Assembly: GCA_020853255.1 (NCBI GenBank)
Contig: JADYZI010000251.1
Coordinates: forward strand, 1 to 12,709
Reading direction: 5' to 3'
From: Acidobacteriota bacterium
GTDB lineage: Bacteria; Acidobacteriota; Blastocatellia; Pyrinomonadales; Pyrinomonadaceae
Length of the DNA: 12,709 nucleotides
Below are positions 6,547-12,709 of the stretch, in pieces. The position numbers and the translations under genes are program-made. A model generated the notes under the pieces. It worked only from the letters and a program-made list of their open reading frames with translations, did not search any database and was not told the origin of the DNA. Each line of letters starts with the position of its first letter. Position 1 is the stretch's first letter.

Positions 6547-7475
6547 CCCGCCGCCCGCGGCCGCCGGATCTCAAGCTTGTCGGCGAGCGACGATGGCAAG
6601 GTCACACTCGGCCGCTCGGTACCGTTTGCGTCCTTTATCATCTCGACCGAAATCTCTTCGGGTTTTAGGTGTTCCAAGAGCGACTTTCCGCCATAGAGGA
6701 CCACGTTCACTTTTCGTTTTGTGTCGCCCGCAACCGGTACGCTGAATGCTTTTTCAATTCTCTTTTCTCCAATGCGGAATGAAACGCTGACAAGCGGATC
6801 GAGCGGTGTTACCTTGCCGGCGTTGCTGATGGTGACCGGGATCTGATTTGCTGTAAAATCTGCATTCTTACCGGTGAGGTCGATCTTTTCGGTCGTGACC
6901 ATCGCCAACGGGCGAACGAGATTGGCCGGACCGCGCACCCTTACTTTTGCCGGATTCACTGACTGCCCGTATATTTCATAACCTTCTGCGACCTGCCCCG
7001 TCGTCACCGGATTTACAGGAACTTCCTTTACTTCAAGCGGTTCGATCTTGACCGTTATCTGTCCCGGCGTTATCTCATCTATCTTGATCCCGTTCGGAAG
7101 CGGAAGTGAGATGGTTCCCGGCGTTAGCTGCACGACTCTGTCGCCTGGCGGAACACCGGTCAGGTCGAGCGAAATGATAAGATCATTCTTGCTTATCTGA
7201 TCGATCTTCCGTTTGTCACCGCTGATAACGACGTCAAGCTCCTCGACGGTTGATGTAGCGTCAACATTTTCAGAATAACGAAGCGCGAGCGGAATTCCGT
7301 TCATTCTCTGCACTGCCGGTTGGCTTAGGCCCGTCACGCCCATCCAAAGGGCAAACGTAATTATTAGGGCCATAAGCTTCATCAGCCAGTCTTCGAGAAA
7401 CACCTTCCGAAGAATGTTTTTGATAAAGAGCCCTAATTGCTGGCCTTCTAAACGTTTTTCAGTGCGTGACGCCAT
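6540..7475 (-). CDS. YbbR-domain membrane protein (CdaR-like)
   Basis: A 311-aa protein from ATG 7475; a TTG at 7481 would add two residues. It has a short basic cytoplasmic start and one membrane helix (about residues 30-50, LMKLMALIITFALWMGVTGL). It then has extracytoplasmic tandem YbbR beta-domains, visible as repeated segments such as VEELDVVISGDKRKI, PLEVKEVPVNPVTTG, GYEIYGQSVNPAKVRVRGP and KVTPLDPLVSVSF. In Firmicutes the homologue CdaR (YbbR) binds and modulates the c-di-AMP synthase CdaA, and the gene here lies directly downstream of cdaA with a 26-nt gap, fitting that role. It is shorter than the four-domain CdaR proteins, with perhaps three repeats. The stop codon region overlaps the convergent TPR-TonB gene by 7 bp, so no terminator fits between them. 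Confidence 0.85.
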   Translation of the reverse strand: MASRTEKRLEGQQLGLFIKNILRKVFLEDWLMKLMALIITFALWMGVTGLSQPAVQRMNGIPLALRYSENVDATSTVEELDVVISGDKRKIDQISKNDLIISLDLTGVPPGDRVVQLTPGTISLPLPNGIKIDEITPGQITVKIEPLEVKEVPVNPVTTGQVAEGYEIYGQSVNPAKVRVRGPANLVRPLAMVTTEKIDLTGKNADFTANQIPVTISNAGKVTPLDPLVSVSFRIGEKRIEKAFSVPVAGDTKRKVNVVLYGGKSLLEHLKPEEISVEMIKDANGTERPSVTLPSSLADKLEIRRPRAAGQ

Positions 7476-7501
7476 TCTCAATAGGTCCGTGGGTTTCCGT
7501 A

Positions 7502-8341
7502 TCAGCCGACCGTTATTTCGCTGTCGGCCTCCTTCATTGCTTTTGCGGGCTCGCGTTTGGCGATGGTTGCCGGTATCTCCATTGCCTCAAGCAAGAGTTT
7601 GCGCAAGGTTGTCGTATCTACATTTCGGATCAAATTACCTGCCGCGACATAGGTGATCGAACCTGTTTCTTCAGAGACGACGATCGAGATCGCGTCTGAA
7701 CCTTCGGTTATCCCGATAGCCGCTCGGTGCCGTGTGCCCATTTCGCGAGAAACTTCCGGGTTCTTAGTCAGCGGGAGAAACACCGAAGCGGCGGCAAGGC
7801 GTTCATTCTGGATAATGACCGCTCCGTCATGCAGCGGCGTGGACGGATTGAATATCGTAACCAGGAGGTCATAGCCGATGGCCGCGTCAAGCTGTACACC
7901 GGAATCGACAAAGTTTCGAAGGCCTACATTCCGTTCGATCACGATCAAAGCACCAGTTTTCTCGGACGCGAGCGTCGTCACGGCCAGAACGATCTCATCA
8001 TAAACACTGCCGCCAAACTGGCCTCGCTGCCGCCGCAGTATCGGCAGCCGCAGCCGATTCGCAAAATATATCAACGCCTGCCGGATCTCTGATTGAAACA
8101 GGACAATGATCGCAAACCCGACATAAACGACCGCGTACCTTAAAACAAATTCGAGCGTAGCCAGGTCCTGTGCGATCGACAGCCAATAGAGCAAAAACAG
8201 CAGCACAAGGCCAACGATGGTCGGCACGGCCCGCGTTCCGCGAAGCAACTTCAGCACCACATACACGATGATAAAGACAAGCACAATGTCCACGACATTG
8301 CGCACGCTGTTTATCGCCGGAATGTAGTTGCTGATCTGCAT
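7502..8341 (-). CDS. cdaA: Diadenylate cyclase CdaA (c-di-AMP synthase)
   Basis: Makes cyclic di-AMP from two ATP at the membrane. The 279-aa product from ATG 8341 has three membrane helices (about residues 15-32, 38-55 and 65-82), then a DisA_N-type catalytic domain. Key motifs are present: DGA at 172-174 within STPLHDGAVIIQ, and RHR at 204-206 within MGTRHRAAIGITEGSDA. The GTRAVPTIVG loop between helices is also typical. The length fits the family (about 270-280). A GTG at 8416 would give 304 aa, but the extra residues are polar, precede the usual family start and are encoded by two palindromes, so ATG 8341 is preferred although its Shine-Dalgarno is weak. It is followed by the ybbR-like gene. 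The usual third member in Firmicutes, glmM, is absent. Confidence 0.93.
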   Translation of the reverse strand: MQISNYIPAINSVRNVVDIVLVFIIVYVVLKLLRGTRAVPTIVGLVLLFLLYWLSIAQDLATLEFVLRYAVVYVGFAIIVLFQSEIRQALIYFANRLRLPILRRQRGQFGGSVYDEIVLAVTTLASEKTGALIVIERNVGLRNFVDSGVQLDAAIGYDLLVTIFNPSTPLHDGAVIIQNERLAAASVFLPLTKNPEVSREMGTRHRAAIGITEGSDAISIVVSEETGSITYVAAGNLIRNVDTTTLRKLLLEAMEIPATIAKREPAKAMKEADSEITVG

Positions 8342-8352
8342 TCGTTCAACCC

Positions 8353-8398
8353 GGCCGCTTGCGGCCCGAGACAAAGAACTGCCGTTCGATACAGTTCT
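8353..8398 (-). promoter_or_regulatory. Two tandem hairpins in the cdaA leader
   Basis: ggccgc/gcggcc (8353-8366, 2-nt loop) and agaactg/cagttct (8375-8381 with 8392-8398, 10-nt loop) lie just upstream of the preferred cdaA start at 8341. If the leader is transcribed, both would form near the ribosome binding region. No T-run follows, so attenuation by simple termination is not indicated. If the GTG at 8416 were the true start they would instead be coding. Confidence 0.35.
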
Positions 8399-8540
8399 CC
8401 ACGCTAAGAATATCACAGGAAGTTCCGGGTGTTCCGCGAGAGCTTTGCCCTGAAGACAAAATTCGCCTTCCGCGGCTGTTGCGATCGAGAGGAGGAGAGA
8501 AGTTTGGGGCCTATCGCCCGGGCCGCTGTCCGTAATGATC

Positions 8541-9641
8541 TTATGCCCGCCGCCTGGTTCGTCCGCCCGAAATGAATCCGACGAGTTTGCCGTCGCTGTC
8601 CACTACACCGAGGGCCCCGGTGCCGTTCTCGGCCATCATCTCCCGTGCCTCGGAAAGGGACGTGCCTACCTCGACGAACATCTCAGCCGTAACGGGGCGC
8701 ATTGTCTCCCCCACGCTGGAGTGCCGCCAGGATTCACGCGGAAGGGCCTGCATATCCTCAAGTAAAAAGATGCCGTGAAGCCGCTTTTCGTTGGCGACAG
8801 GATAGGCCGCATACCGGTTCATCGGCAAAAGTTGGTCAATAAAGGCCTGCAGCGTTATGTCCGGCGGTACAACGGGCGGCAGCAGCATGACGTCATCGAC
8901 AAGCCTGTGCCCGGCGGCCTGCACAGCGGCGATAATGCCGCGTGCGGAATCGAACAAAAAGAAGCCCGTTACCATCGCCCAAAAGCCGGCAAAGATCTGT
9001 CCGCGGCCTACCGCAAAGAACAGGCCCAGCGTCATCAGGCCGACAGCTATCGCCTGACCCGAGCGTCCGGTCAATATGGTCGCCTCATCCAGGTCGCGGC
9101 CGCTGCGCCAGAGGTATGCGCGAAGCAAGCGGCCGCCGTCCAGCGGATATCCGGGAAACAAGTTAAAGACGGCAAGCAAAAAGTTTGCCAGTGCGAGAAG
9201 GAAAAGAAGATCGCGAAGTACGTCAAGCTTCCCGCTGTTTGCCAGGGCCATCAGCAAAAGGAACCCGATCGCGAGGACGAAACTGGCGACGGGCCCGGCC
9301 AGCGCGATGCGAAACTCGGCCCGCGGGGTTTGCGGTTCGTGCACGAAACGGGTAAGCCCGCCAAACGGATGAAGGACGATCTCGACTACCTCAAGCCTTT
9401 CAAGCCTGGCAATAATGGCGTGGGCCAGTTCATGCAGAAAGATCGAGAGGAAAAAGATCAGCGTCGTTGCCGCACCGAGCCCAATACTTGCTGCCCAGTT
9501 TCGGACCTGCGCGTTAATGCTGGCCGCCGTTACCGCGGTCATCAGCACAAGCACAACGAACCACCTTCGATCTGCCCGCACCGGTATTCCGGCAACGCGA
9601 ACAAGTTCGACCGGCCACCTTATTCCTTTAAGCAATTGCAT
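8541..9641 (-). CDS. Site-2 protease family M50 zinc metalloprotease with CBS domains
   Basis: A 366-aa integral membrane protease that should cut transmembrane substrates inside the bilayer. The zinc site is HELAH at residues 70-74 in IFLHELAHAI. The third ligand motif is NLFPGYPLDGGRLLRA (160-175, Asp168). Six or so membrane segments span residues 27-240, including GPVASFVLAIGFLLL. The C-terminal third (about 245-366) carries a pair of CBS domains, seen in VPPDITLQAFIDQLLPMNRY and VGETMRPVTAEMFVEVGTSL; such domains often sense adenine nucleotides. The N-terminal VELVRVAGIPVRAD stretch fits the usual start of the family. A 26-nt gap separates it from the small acidic ORF upstream. A 199-nt gap separates it from cdaA downstream, so cotranscription with cdaA is uncertain. 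A protease-CBS design fits regulated proteolysis tied to nucleotide level (inference). Confidence 0.92.
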   Translation of the reverse strand: MQLLKGIRWPVELVRVAGIPVRADRRWFVVLVLMTAVTAASINAQVRNWAASIGLGAATTLIFFLSIFLHELAHAIIARLERLEVVEIVLHPFGGLTRFVHEPQTPRAEFRIALAGPVASFVLAIGFLLLMALANSGKLDVLRDLLFLLALANFLLAVFNLFPGYPLDGGRLLRAYLWRSGRDLDEATILTGRSGQAIAVGLMTLGLFFAVGRGQIFAGFWAMVTGFFLFDSARGIIAAVQAAGHRLVDDVMLLPPVVPPDITLQAFIDQLLPMNRYAAYPVANEKRLHGIFLLEDMQALPRESWRHSSVGETMRPVTAEMFVEVGTSLSEAREMMAENGTGALGVVDSDGKLVGFISGGRTRRRA

Positions 9642-9667
9642 ACCGGCCCACGGCCCAATGGGTCAGA

Positions 9668-9847
9668 TCACTGATCAGCAGCGGTATCATGCAGCGTTCC
9701 GGCCACATCATCGCCGAAATCCGGCATCTGATTGTTGCCCGCCAAACGGCTTGGCGGATCTTCGACCGGCTCAAGCGGACCCTGATCGACCAATTTCCCT
9801 TCGGAAAGTTCTTGCTCGCTGCTCGGCTTTTCAGTCGGTTCCATCAT
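9668..9847 (-). CDS. Small acidic protein ahead of the site-2 protease gene
   Basis: A 59-codon ORF starting MMEPTEKPSSEQELSEGK (second in-frame ATG at 9844) and ending TLHDTAADQ before TGA. It is strongly acidic, Pro-rich, without hydrophobic or membrane segments, and probably disordered. I do not recognise it. Reasons to believe it: it runs in the same direction, it stops 26 nt before the protease start, codon use resembles the neighbours, and a TACAAT -10 element lies upstream at 9885-9890. Reasons for doubt: it is short, the Shine-Dalgarno is weak (GAG 9 nt before the ATG), and no homologue can be checked here. It could be a partner or regulator of the protease, or a chance ORF in a leader. 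Confidence 0.5.
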   Translation of the reverse strand: MMEPTEKPSSEQELSEGKLVDQGPLEPVEDPPSRLAGNNQMPDFGDDVAGTLHDTAADQ

Positions 9848-9884
9848 GTAATTACACTCGATAGCAAAATTTCTCGATAACCCT

Positions 9885-9890
9885 ATTGTA
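9885..9890 (-). promoter_or_regulatory. Possible -10 element for the small ORF and site-2 protease gene
   Basis: On the minus strand TACAAT matches five of six -10 consensus bases and lies 38 nt before ATG 9847. The -35 position at 17-nt spacing (9908-9913, CCGGCA) matches poorly, so an activator or an alternative sigma factor may be needed if the site is real. Confidence 0.35.
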
Positions 9891-9980
9891 ACAAACGTTT
9901 GGCCCGCTGCCGGAACCTGCCTGAGGTGCCTGGTGTTTCAAATTTGGATGACAAAAAATACACCTGATGCGTGAATTTCG

Positions 9981-9996
9981 GTCAAATTGCGTCAAA
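9981..9996 (+). promoter_or_regulatory. Helically phased GTCAAA direct repeats upstream of the sigma-54 promoter
   Basis: GTCAAA occurs at 9981-9986 and 9991-9996, exactly 10 bp apart, that is, on the same face of the helix. The pair lies about 60-75 bp upstream of the -24 element, within range for an enhancer-type activator. Two 6-bp copies can occur by chance, so support is modest. Confidence 0.3.
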
Positions 9997-10057
9997 CCGG
10001 CAGCTGCGGATCTCTCATACGCAGAGTTAAATACAGTGTTTTCAATGCATACCTGAT

Positions 10058-10073
10058 TGGCACACAATTTGCT
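10058..10073 (+). promoter_or_regulatory. Sigma-54 (-24/-12) promoter for the 87-aa gene
   Basis: The sequence TGGCAC-ACAAT-TTGCT matches the sigma-54 consensus TGGCAC-N5-TTGCW at every fixed position. GG at 10059-10060 and GC at 10071-10072 have the required 10 bp between them. The expected transcription start is near 10084, giving a leader of about 46 nt before the strong ribosome binding site of the 10130 gene. A weaker sigma-70 reading (TTGGCA 10057-10062, 17 nt, TATATC 10080-10085) overlaps and cannot be excluded. Sigma-54 promoters need an AAA+ enhancer-binding activator; none is encoded in this window. Confidence 0.75.
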
Positions 10074-10129
10074 GCATTCTATATCCAGGGAGCTAACCGA
10101 CGCTGCCGAATGCGAAAAGGAGGAGTGTT

Positions 10130-10393
10130 ATGACCACGTTGGAAAGGATATTGGAGCCAATCAAAGCTGCTGACGCCGCAAAGGAGCACTTTACTTTTCG
10201 GGTTCAGAATGGCGTTGAGATCTACGAGAGCGAATATGTTCGTGCAACAAAAATTTCGCGAGCCTCAAGTGCTGTGTCCTTGCCGCGGCTGGTTGTTGAA
10301 GAGGAAGGTGAGGCCGTGCCCACATTGATCTTTACCAAAAAACGGTCTGAACTCCGCGAGATTCTCCAGCGGCTAAACATTGTGCCCGTCTGA
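10130..10393 (+). CDS. Small protein of unknown function under a sigma-54-type promoter
   Basis: An 87-aa soluble protein that I do not recognise. It begins MTTLERILEPIKAADAAKEH, a likely amphipathic helix. A strand-rich middle follows (FTFRVQNGVEIYESEYVRAT, then LPRLVVEEEGEAVPTLIFT) and a basic C-terminal helix (KKRSELREILQRLNIVPV). There are no cysteines and no signal or membrane segment. The ribosome binding site is near perfect: aaggaggag at 10117-10125, with GGAGG six bases before the ATG, much stronger than at other genes in this window, so high translation is expected. A -24/-12 promoter lies upstream and a strong terminator directly downstream, so it appears to be transcribed alone. 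Regulation by nitrogen, stress or envelope signals through a sigma-54 activator is inference. It is a real gene with high probability, but its role cannot be read from sequence. Confidence 0.85.
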   Translation: MTTLERILEPIKAADAAKEHFTFRVQNGVEIYESEYVRATKISRASSAVSLPRLVVEEEGEAVPTLIFTKKRSELREILQRLNIVPV

Positions 10394-10442
10394 ACACGAT
10401 CTGATCGGCGGCAGTTTACTTACCCGTCGCTCGCAAAAATCA

Positions 10443-10482
10443 AGGCTGCAGGACGCATTATCTCCTGCAGCCTGGCTTTTTT
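10443..10482. terminator. Bidirectional intrinsic terminator
   Basis: aggctgcagga (10443-10453) pairs perfectly with tcctgcagcct (10463-10473) around a 9-nt loop. On the plus strand the stem is followed by ggc and six T's (10477-10482), ending the 87-aa gene. On the minus strand it is followed by TGA and five T's (complement of 10435-10439), ending the MreB-like gene, whose stop is at 10494. Confidence 0.9.
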
Positions 10483-10493
10483 GAATGGTGCGT

Positions 10494-11567
10494 CTATGCT
10501 TCGAAGGGGATCTCTGCGTTTTGGAGGACACTGACCTCATTGCGCGAGACGCGCTCAAGGAGCTTCGGGTCATCAAACATTTTCAACAGTCCGTGAACGG
10601 TTGCGTATCGCGGTTCTTCCGAAAGCGTAACCGGCAGATTGATAAAATTACGCAGGTATTTATCGATCCCTTCCAGGAGCGCACCGCCGCCCGTCAGGAT
10701 TACGCCTCGGTCATAGATGTCGGCCGCAACTTCGGGACGAAGTTCGGTCAGCGTTTCGCGGATCATTTCGGCAATTCGACGAACTATCGATTCAACGATC
10801 GGGTAAACCTCGCCGGTGGTGATCTCGACCGCGGCGGGGCTTCCAGTTTGTACGTCGCGGCCGCGGACCTCGATCGTTTTCGTTATGTCCTCAGGCAGAT
10901 ATGCGGAGGCAAAAGTGGTCTTAAGAAATTCGATCGTTTCTTCGCCGACCTGCAGCCCGCGGTGACGACGCAAATGGGTGGCAAGCACTTCGTTTATCGC
11001 GCTGCTGCCATAGCGTTCTGACGTTGAGGTGATGACATTTCCCTTAGCGACGACCGCAATGTTGGTCGTCGCGGCACCGATGTCAATGATCGCCGATGCC
11101 CGTTTATCCGTTGGTAGAACACCGGCACCAAAAGCGGCAGCAAGTGCCTCTTCCATCATGAAGACCTTGCCGATATGCGATTCTTCGGCGGCGTTCAGCA
11201 ACGCACGCTGTTCGACCTGCGTAACGTCGGAAACCATGCTCATTACGGCCTGCAGCGAAAGGTTCGAGCCGCCGGTGCGCGCCTTTTTTACAAAGTGCGC
11301 AAGCATCTTTTTCGTCCGCTCAAAATCGCCGACAACACCGCCGATCAGCGGCGCACGCACAACCACATCGCGGCCTTCGCGGCCAGCCATGTCGCCCGCT
11401 TCCTGCCCGAACGCAACTATTTCCTCACTTATCTCGTTTATCGCGACCAGCGACGGCTCATCCAGCACAACACCGCGGCCTTTGACCGCAATGATAGTAC
11501 TGGCGGTACCGAGATCGATCGCCATTGAATCCGTAACGAGTTTCTTAAGGGAGGAAATCCTTAGCAT
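10494..11567 (-). CDS. Divergent MreB/actin-like protein
   Basis: A 357-aa actin-fold ATPase of the MreB family, which polymerises under the inner membrane to guide cell-wall synthesis. Phosphate-1 motif: AIDLGTASTIIAVKGRGVVLDEPSLVAI (residues 16-43, close to canonical MreB). Catalytic-region motif: MMEEALAAAFGAG (137-149, normally EEPMAAAIGAG). Phosphate-2 motif: IIDIGAATTNIAVV (160-173, where MreB has DIGGGTTEVAV). Adenosine motif: GVILTGGGALLEGIDKYL (288-305). MreB usually has about 335-350 residues. The start of the protein (MLRISSLKKLV) could be the membrane-binding amphipathic helix. The changed phosphate-2 loop and other substitutions suggest a paralogue rather than the main MreB, and no mreC/mreD/rodA genes are adjacent. 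No Shine-Dalgarno is seen and the leader is very short. It has its own promoter (11588-11617). Confidence 0.88.
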   Translation of the reverse strand: MLRISSLKKLVTDSMAIDLGTASTIIAVKGRGVVLDEPSLVAINEISEEIVAFGQEAGDMAGREGRDVVVRAPLIGGVVGDFERTKKMLAHFVKKARTGGSNLSLQAVMSMVSDVTQVEQRALLNAAEESHIGKVFMMEEALAAAFGAGVLPTDKRASAIIDIGAATTNIAVVAKGNVITSTSERYGSSAINEVLATHLRRHRGLQVGEETIEFLKTTFASAYLPEDITKTIEVRGRDVQTGSPAAVEITTGEVYPIVESIVRRIAEMIRETLTELRPEVAADIYDRGVILTGGGALLEGIDKYLRNFINLPVTLSEEPRYATVHGLLKMFDDPKLLERVSRNEVSVLQNAEIPFEA

Positions 11568-11587
11568 GATTGTAGTGCTGCATTCAA

Positions 11588-11617
11588 ATTATAGTTCTTT
11601 TGCGCGCCGCGTGACAA
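11588..11617 (-). promoter_or_regulatory. Strong sigma-70 promoter for the MreB-like gene
   Basis: On the minus strand TTGTCA (11612-11617, five of six matches) and TATAAT (11588-11593, exact consensus) are separated by 18 bp. The start of transcription should fall near 11581, leaving only about 14 nt before the ATG at 11567, too short for a normal ribosome binding site. Thus the mRNA may be translated almost leaderless. Confidence 0.75.
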
Positions 11618-11660
11618 CAAATATTATTTCTAAATTTTTTGCTTGAATTTTACCGGCGAT

Positions 11661-12709
11661 TTAGCCCCACCTTACTTCCAGGACGTTAACGGGCTGAGTA
11701 CGGTTTTTCACCGTCATCGGTTCGCGGGTATTGACCGGTATTAGGTTGCCGCTGGCCGCGGCTGTGGCCTCGCTCATTAGGATCTGGCCGCCCGCAGCAT
11801 TTGATTCGAGCCTTGACGCCAGATTGACCGTATCGCCTATGGCCGTGTACTCCGACCGTTTGTTCGAGCCGATATACCCGATCGTCGCCTCGCCGGTATG
11901 AAGGCCGATGCCGACCGAGATACTGCCGTAACCTTCGGCTCCAAGCTCAGCATTCAGTTGGCCAAGCCGTTTTTGCATCGTAACGGCGGCCTTCACTGCA
12001 TTGAGTGCATCTTCTTCGCCGGCTGTCGGGGCCCCGAATATCGCCATCATTCCGTCACCGATATATTTATCCAGAGTTCCGCCGAACTCAAAAATGATGT
12101 CGGTCATCACCGAAAAGTACCGGTTTAGAAGATTAACGACCTTTTCAGGTTTTTCTTTTTCGGAAATGGCGGTAAAACCACGAATGTCGGCAAACAGGAC
12201 TGTAACCTGCTGATTCACGCCGCCGAGGCGAAATGAATTTGGGCTCTCAAGAAGCTGCTTTACAACGTATTCCGGCATAAACCGGCTGTAGTTTGCCCGG
12301 GCAACTTCTTCGCGTGCGAGCCGTTTGTGCGCCTTTACCGTTTCGACCGTCACAGCCGTTTGAGCGGCGACGGCGCTGATCATTTCAAGATGGTCCGCCG
12401 TAAATGTGGCGAACGGATCGAGCCGATCAGCATAAAGAACGCCGTGAACGTTGGATTCGGTTATCAACGGGGCACAGATAGTCGAACGGACGCCTTGCGA
12501 AACGATCGAATCGGAGCCAAGGAACAATTCATCCGTTTTCGCATCCTGCGACAGCACGGCCACCTTCTCACGCATAACTTTAAGCGTGATCGTGCGGCTG
12601 ATCGTCAGGTTTGACGTAAGTTTATCCGTATTTTCATCGCGCGTTCTGACCGCGATCGGGAACAGGCTGTAATCCAATATCTTCCCGTCAACCGTCTCGT
12701 CCGCGATCA
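11661..12709 (-). CDS. GAF-domain class III adenylate cyclase (N-terminus outside window)
   Basis: The frame is open to the right edge; visible residues begin IADETVDGKILDYSLFPIAV, so the TTG at 12677 is not a true start and the N-terminus is missing. Counting from that TTG codon, residues 1-115 form a GAF domain (SIVSQGVRSTICAPLI, NVHGVLYADR). A short helical linker (115-140) leads to a class III cyclase domain (155-330). Both metal-binding aspartates are present (Asp164 in LFADIRGF, Asp208 in YIGDGMMAIFG). Also present are the adenine-selecting Lys204 and Asp282, and the transition-state Asn285 and Arg289 in DTVNLASRLES. It should therefore make cAMP from ATP, gated by the GAF ligand. Such proteins often carry an FHA or other sensor domain at the N-terminus, which cannot be seen here. 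The gene lies 93 bp upstream of the MreB-like gene, which has its own promoter. Confidence 0.9.
   Translation of the reverse strand, partial: IADETVDGKILDYSLFPIAVRTRDENTDKLTSNLTISRTITLKVMREKVAVLSQDAKTDELFLGSDSIVSQGVRSTICAPLITESNVHGVLYADRLDPFATFTADHLEMISAVAAQTAVTVETVKAHKRLAREEVARANYSRFMPEYVVKQLLESPNSFRLGGVNQQVTVLFADIRGFTAISEKEKPEKVVNLLNRYFSVMTDIIFEFGGTLDKYIGDGMMAIFGAPTAGEEDALNAVKAAVTMQKRLGQLNAELGAEGYGSISVGIGLHTGEATIGYIGSNKRSEYTAIGDTVNLASRLESNAAGGQILMSEATAAASGNLIPVNTREPMTVKNRTQPVNVLEVRWG

Noticed and set aside
8342..8416. GTG start at 8416 extending CdaA to 304 residues
   Set aside because: The extension is polar, is not expected before the first CdaA membrane helix, and is encoded by two hairpins that look like leader sequence.
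8417..8540. Terminator or promoter between the M50 protease and cdaA genes
   Set aside because: GGCC repeats could form a weak stem, but no T-run follows, and no -35/-10 pair with proper spacing was found on the minus strand.
8775..9674. 299-codon plus-strand ORF opposite the M50 protease gene
   Set aside because: Its translation is rich in Lys/Arg/Gln without domain motifs, while the minus strand encodes a clear zinc protease with HELAH and PLDGG motifs. It is an antisense shadow.
9852..10067. 71-codon minus-strand ORF in the divergent intergenic region
   Set aside because: Composition unlike its neighbours (many Cys/Asn), no ribosome binding site, and it overlaps the sigma-54 promoter and the -10 element of the small acidic ORF.
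10057..10085. Sigma-70 promoter TTGGCA / TATATC for the 87-aa gene
   Set aside because: The -10 element matches only four of six bases, whereas the overlapping -24/-12 motif is a full match with exact spacing. Kept as an alternative, not as the main call.
11029..11646. 205-codon plus-strand ORF opposite the MreB-like gene
   Set aside because: Low-complexity Ser/Thr/Ala translation opposite a well-supported actin-like protein; no ribosome binding site of note.
1..12709. CRISPR arrays, tRNA or rRNA genes, insertion sequences or phage genes
   Set aside because: No regularly spaced repeats, cloverleaf patterns, transposase motifs or phage proteins were seen in any intergenic region or frame.

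Overview
The window is a moderately GC-rich, gene-dense bacterial chromosome segment. It shows no phage, transposon, CRISPR, tRNA or rRNA signature. The gene families suggest a Gram-negative environmental lineage, most likely Acidobacteriota (Blastocatellia/Pyrinomonadaceae-like). This rests on a TPR protein ending in a TonB C-terminal domain, a secreted beta-propeller protein of the PF09826 type, a GAF-linked class III cyclase, a CdaA/YbbR pair, and CACAAAG/CACGAAG-type repeats between genes. The placement is inference from gene content, not from a phylogenetic marker.

Layout. 1-1010 (minus, runs off the left edge): a polytopic membrane protein resembling O-antigen ligase/polymerase, with a PDZ domain in its large loop. 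1011-1174: divergent intergenic region filled by a long near-perfect inverted repeat. 1175-1903 (plus): alpha/beta serine hydrolase. 2025-3293 (plus): secreted protein of unknown function. 3343-3409: perfect 19-bp inverted repeat between convergent genes. 3417-5372 (minus): secreted beta-propeller protein. 5545-6546 (plus): secreted TPR-TonB_C protein, whose end overlaps the next minus gene by 7 bp. 6540-8341 (minus): YbbR-domain protein and the diadenylate cyclase CdaA, in the order cdaA-ybbR. 8541-9847 (minus): M50 site-2 protease with CBS domains, preceded by a 59-codon acidic ORF. 10130-10393 (plus): an unrecognised 87-aa protein with a textbook -24/-12 (sigma-54) promoter, a strong ribosome binding site and its own bidirectional terminator. 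10494-11567 (minus): an MreB/actin-like protein with altered nucleotide-binding motifs and a strong sigma-70 promoter. 11661-12709 (minus, runs off the right edge): GAF plus class III adenylate cyclase.

How they fit together. Several genes concern the cell envelope or second messengers: cell-shape actin, c-di-AMP synthesis with its membrane regulator, a nucleotidyl cyclase, an intramembrane protease and a surface-polymer enzyme. There is no single obvious pathway. The most promising unusual items are the sigma-54-driven 87-aa single-gene unit, the PDZ insertion in the O-antigen-ligase-like protein, the divergent MreB paralogue, and the small acidic ORF ahead of the site-2 protease.
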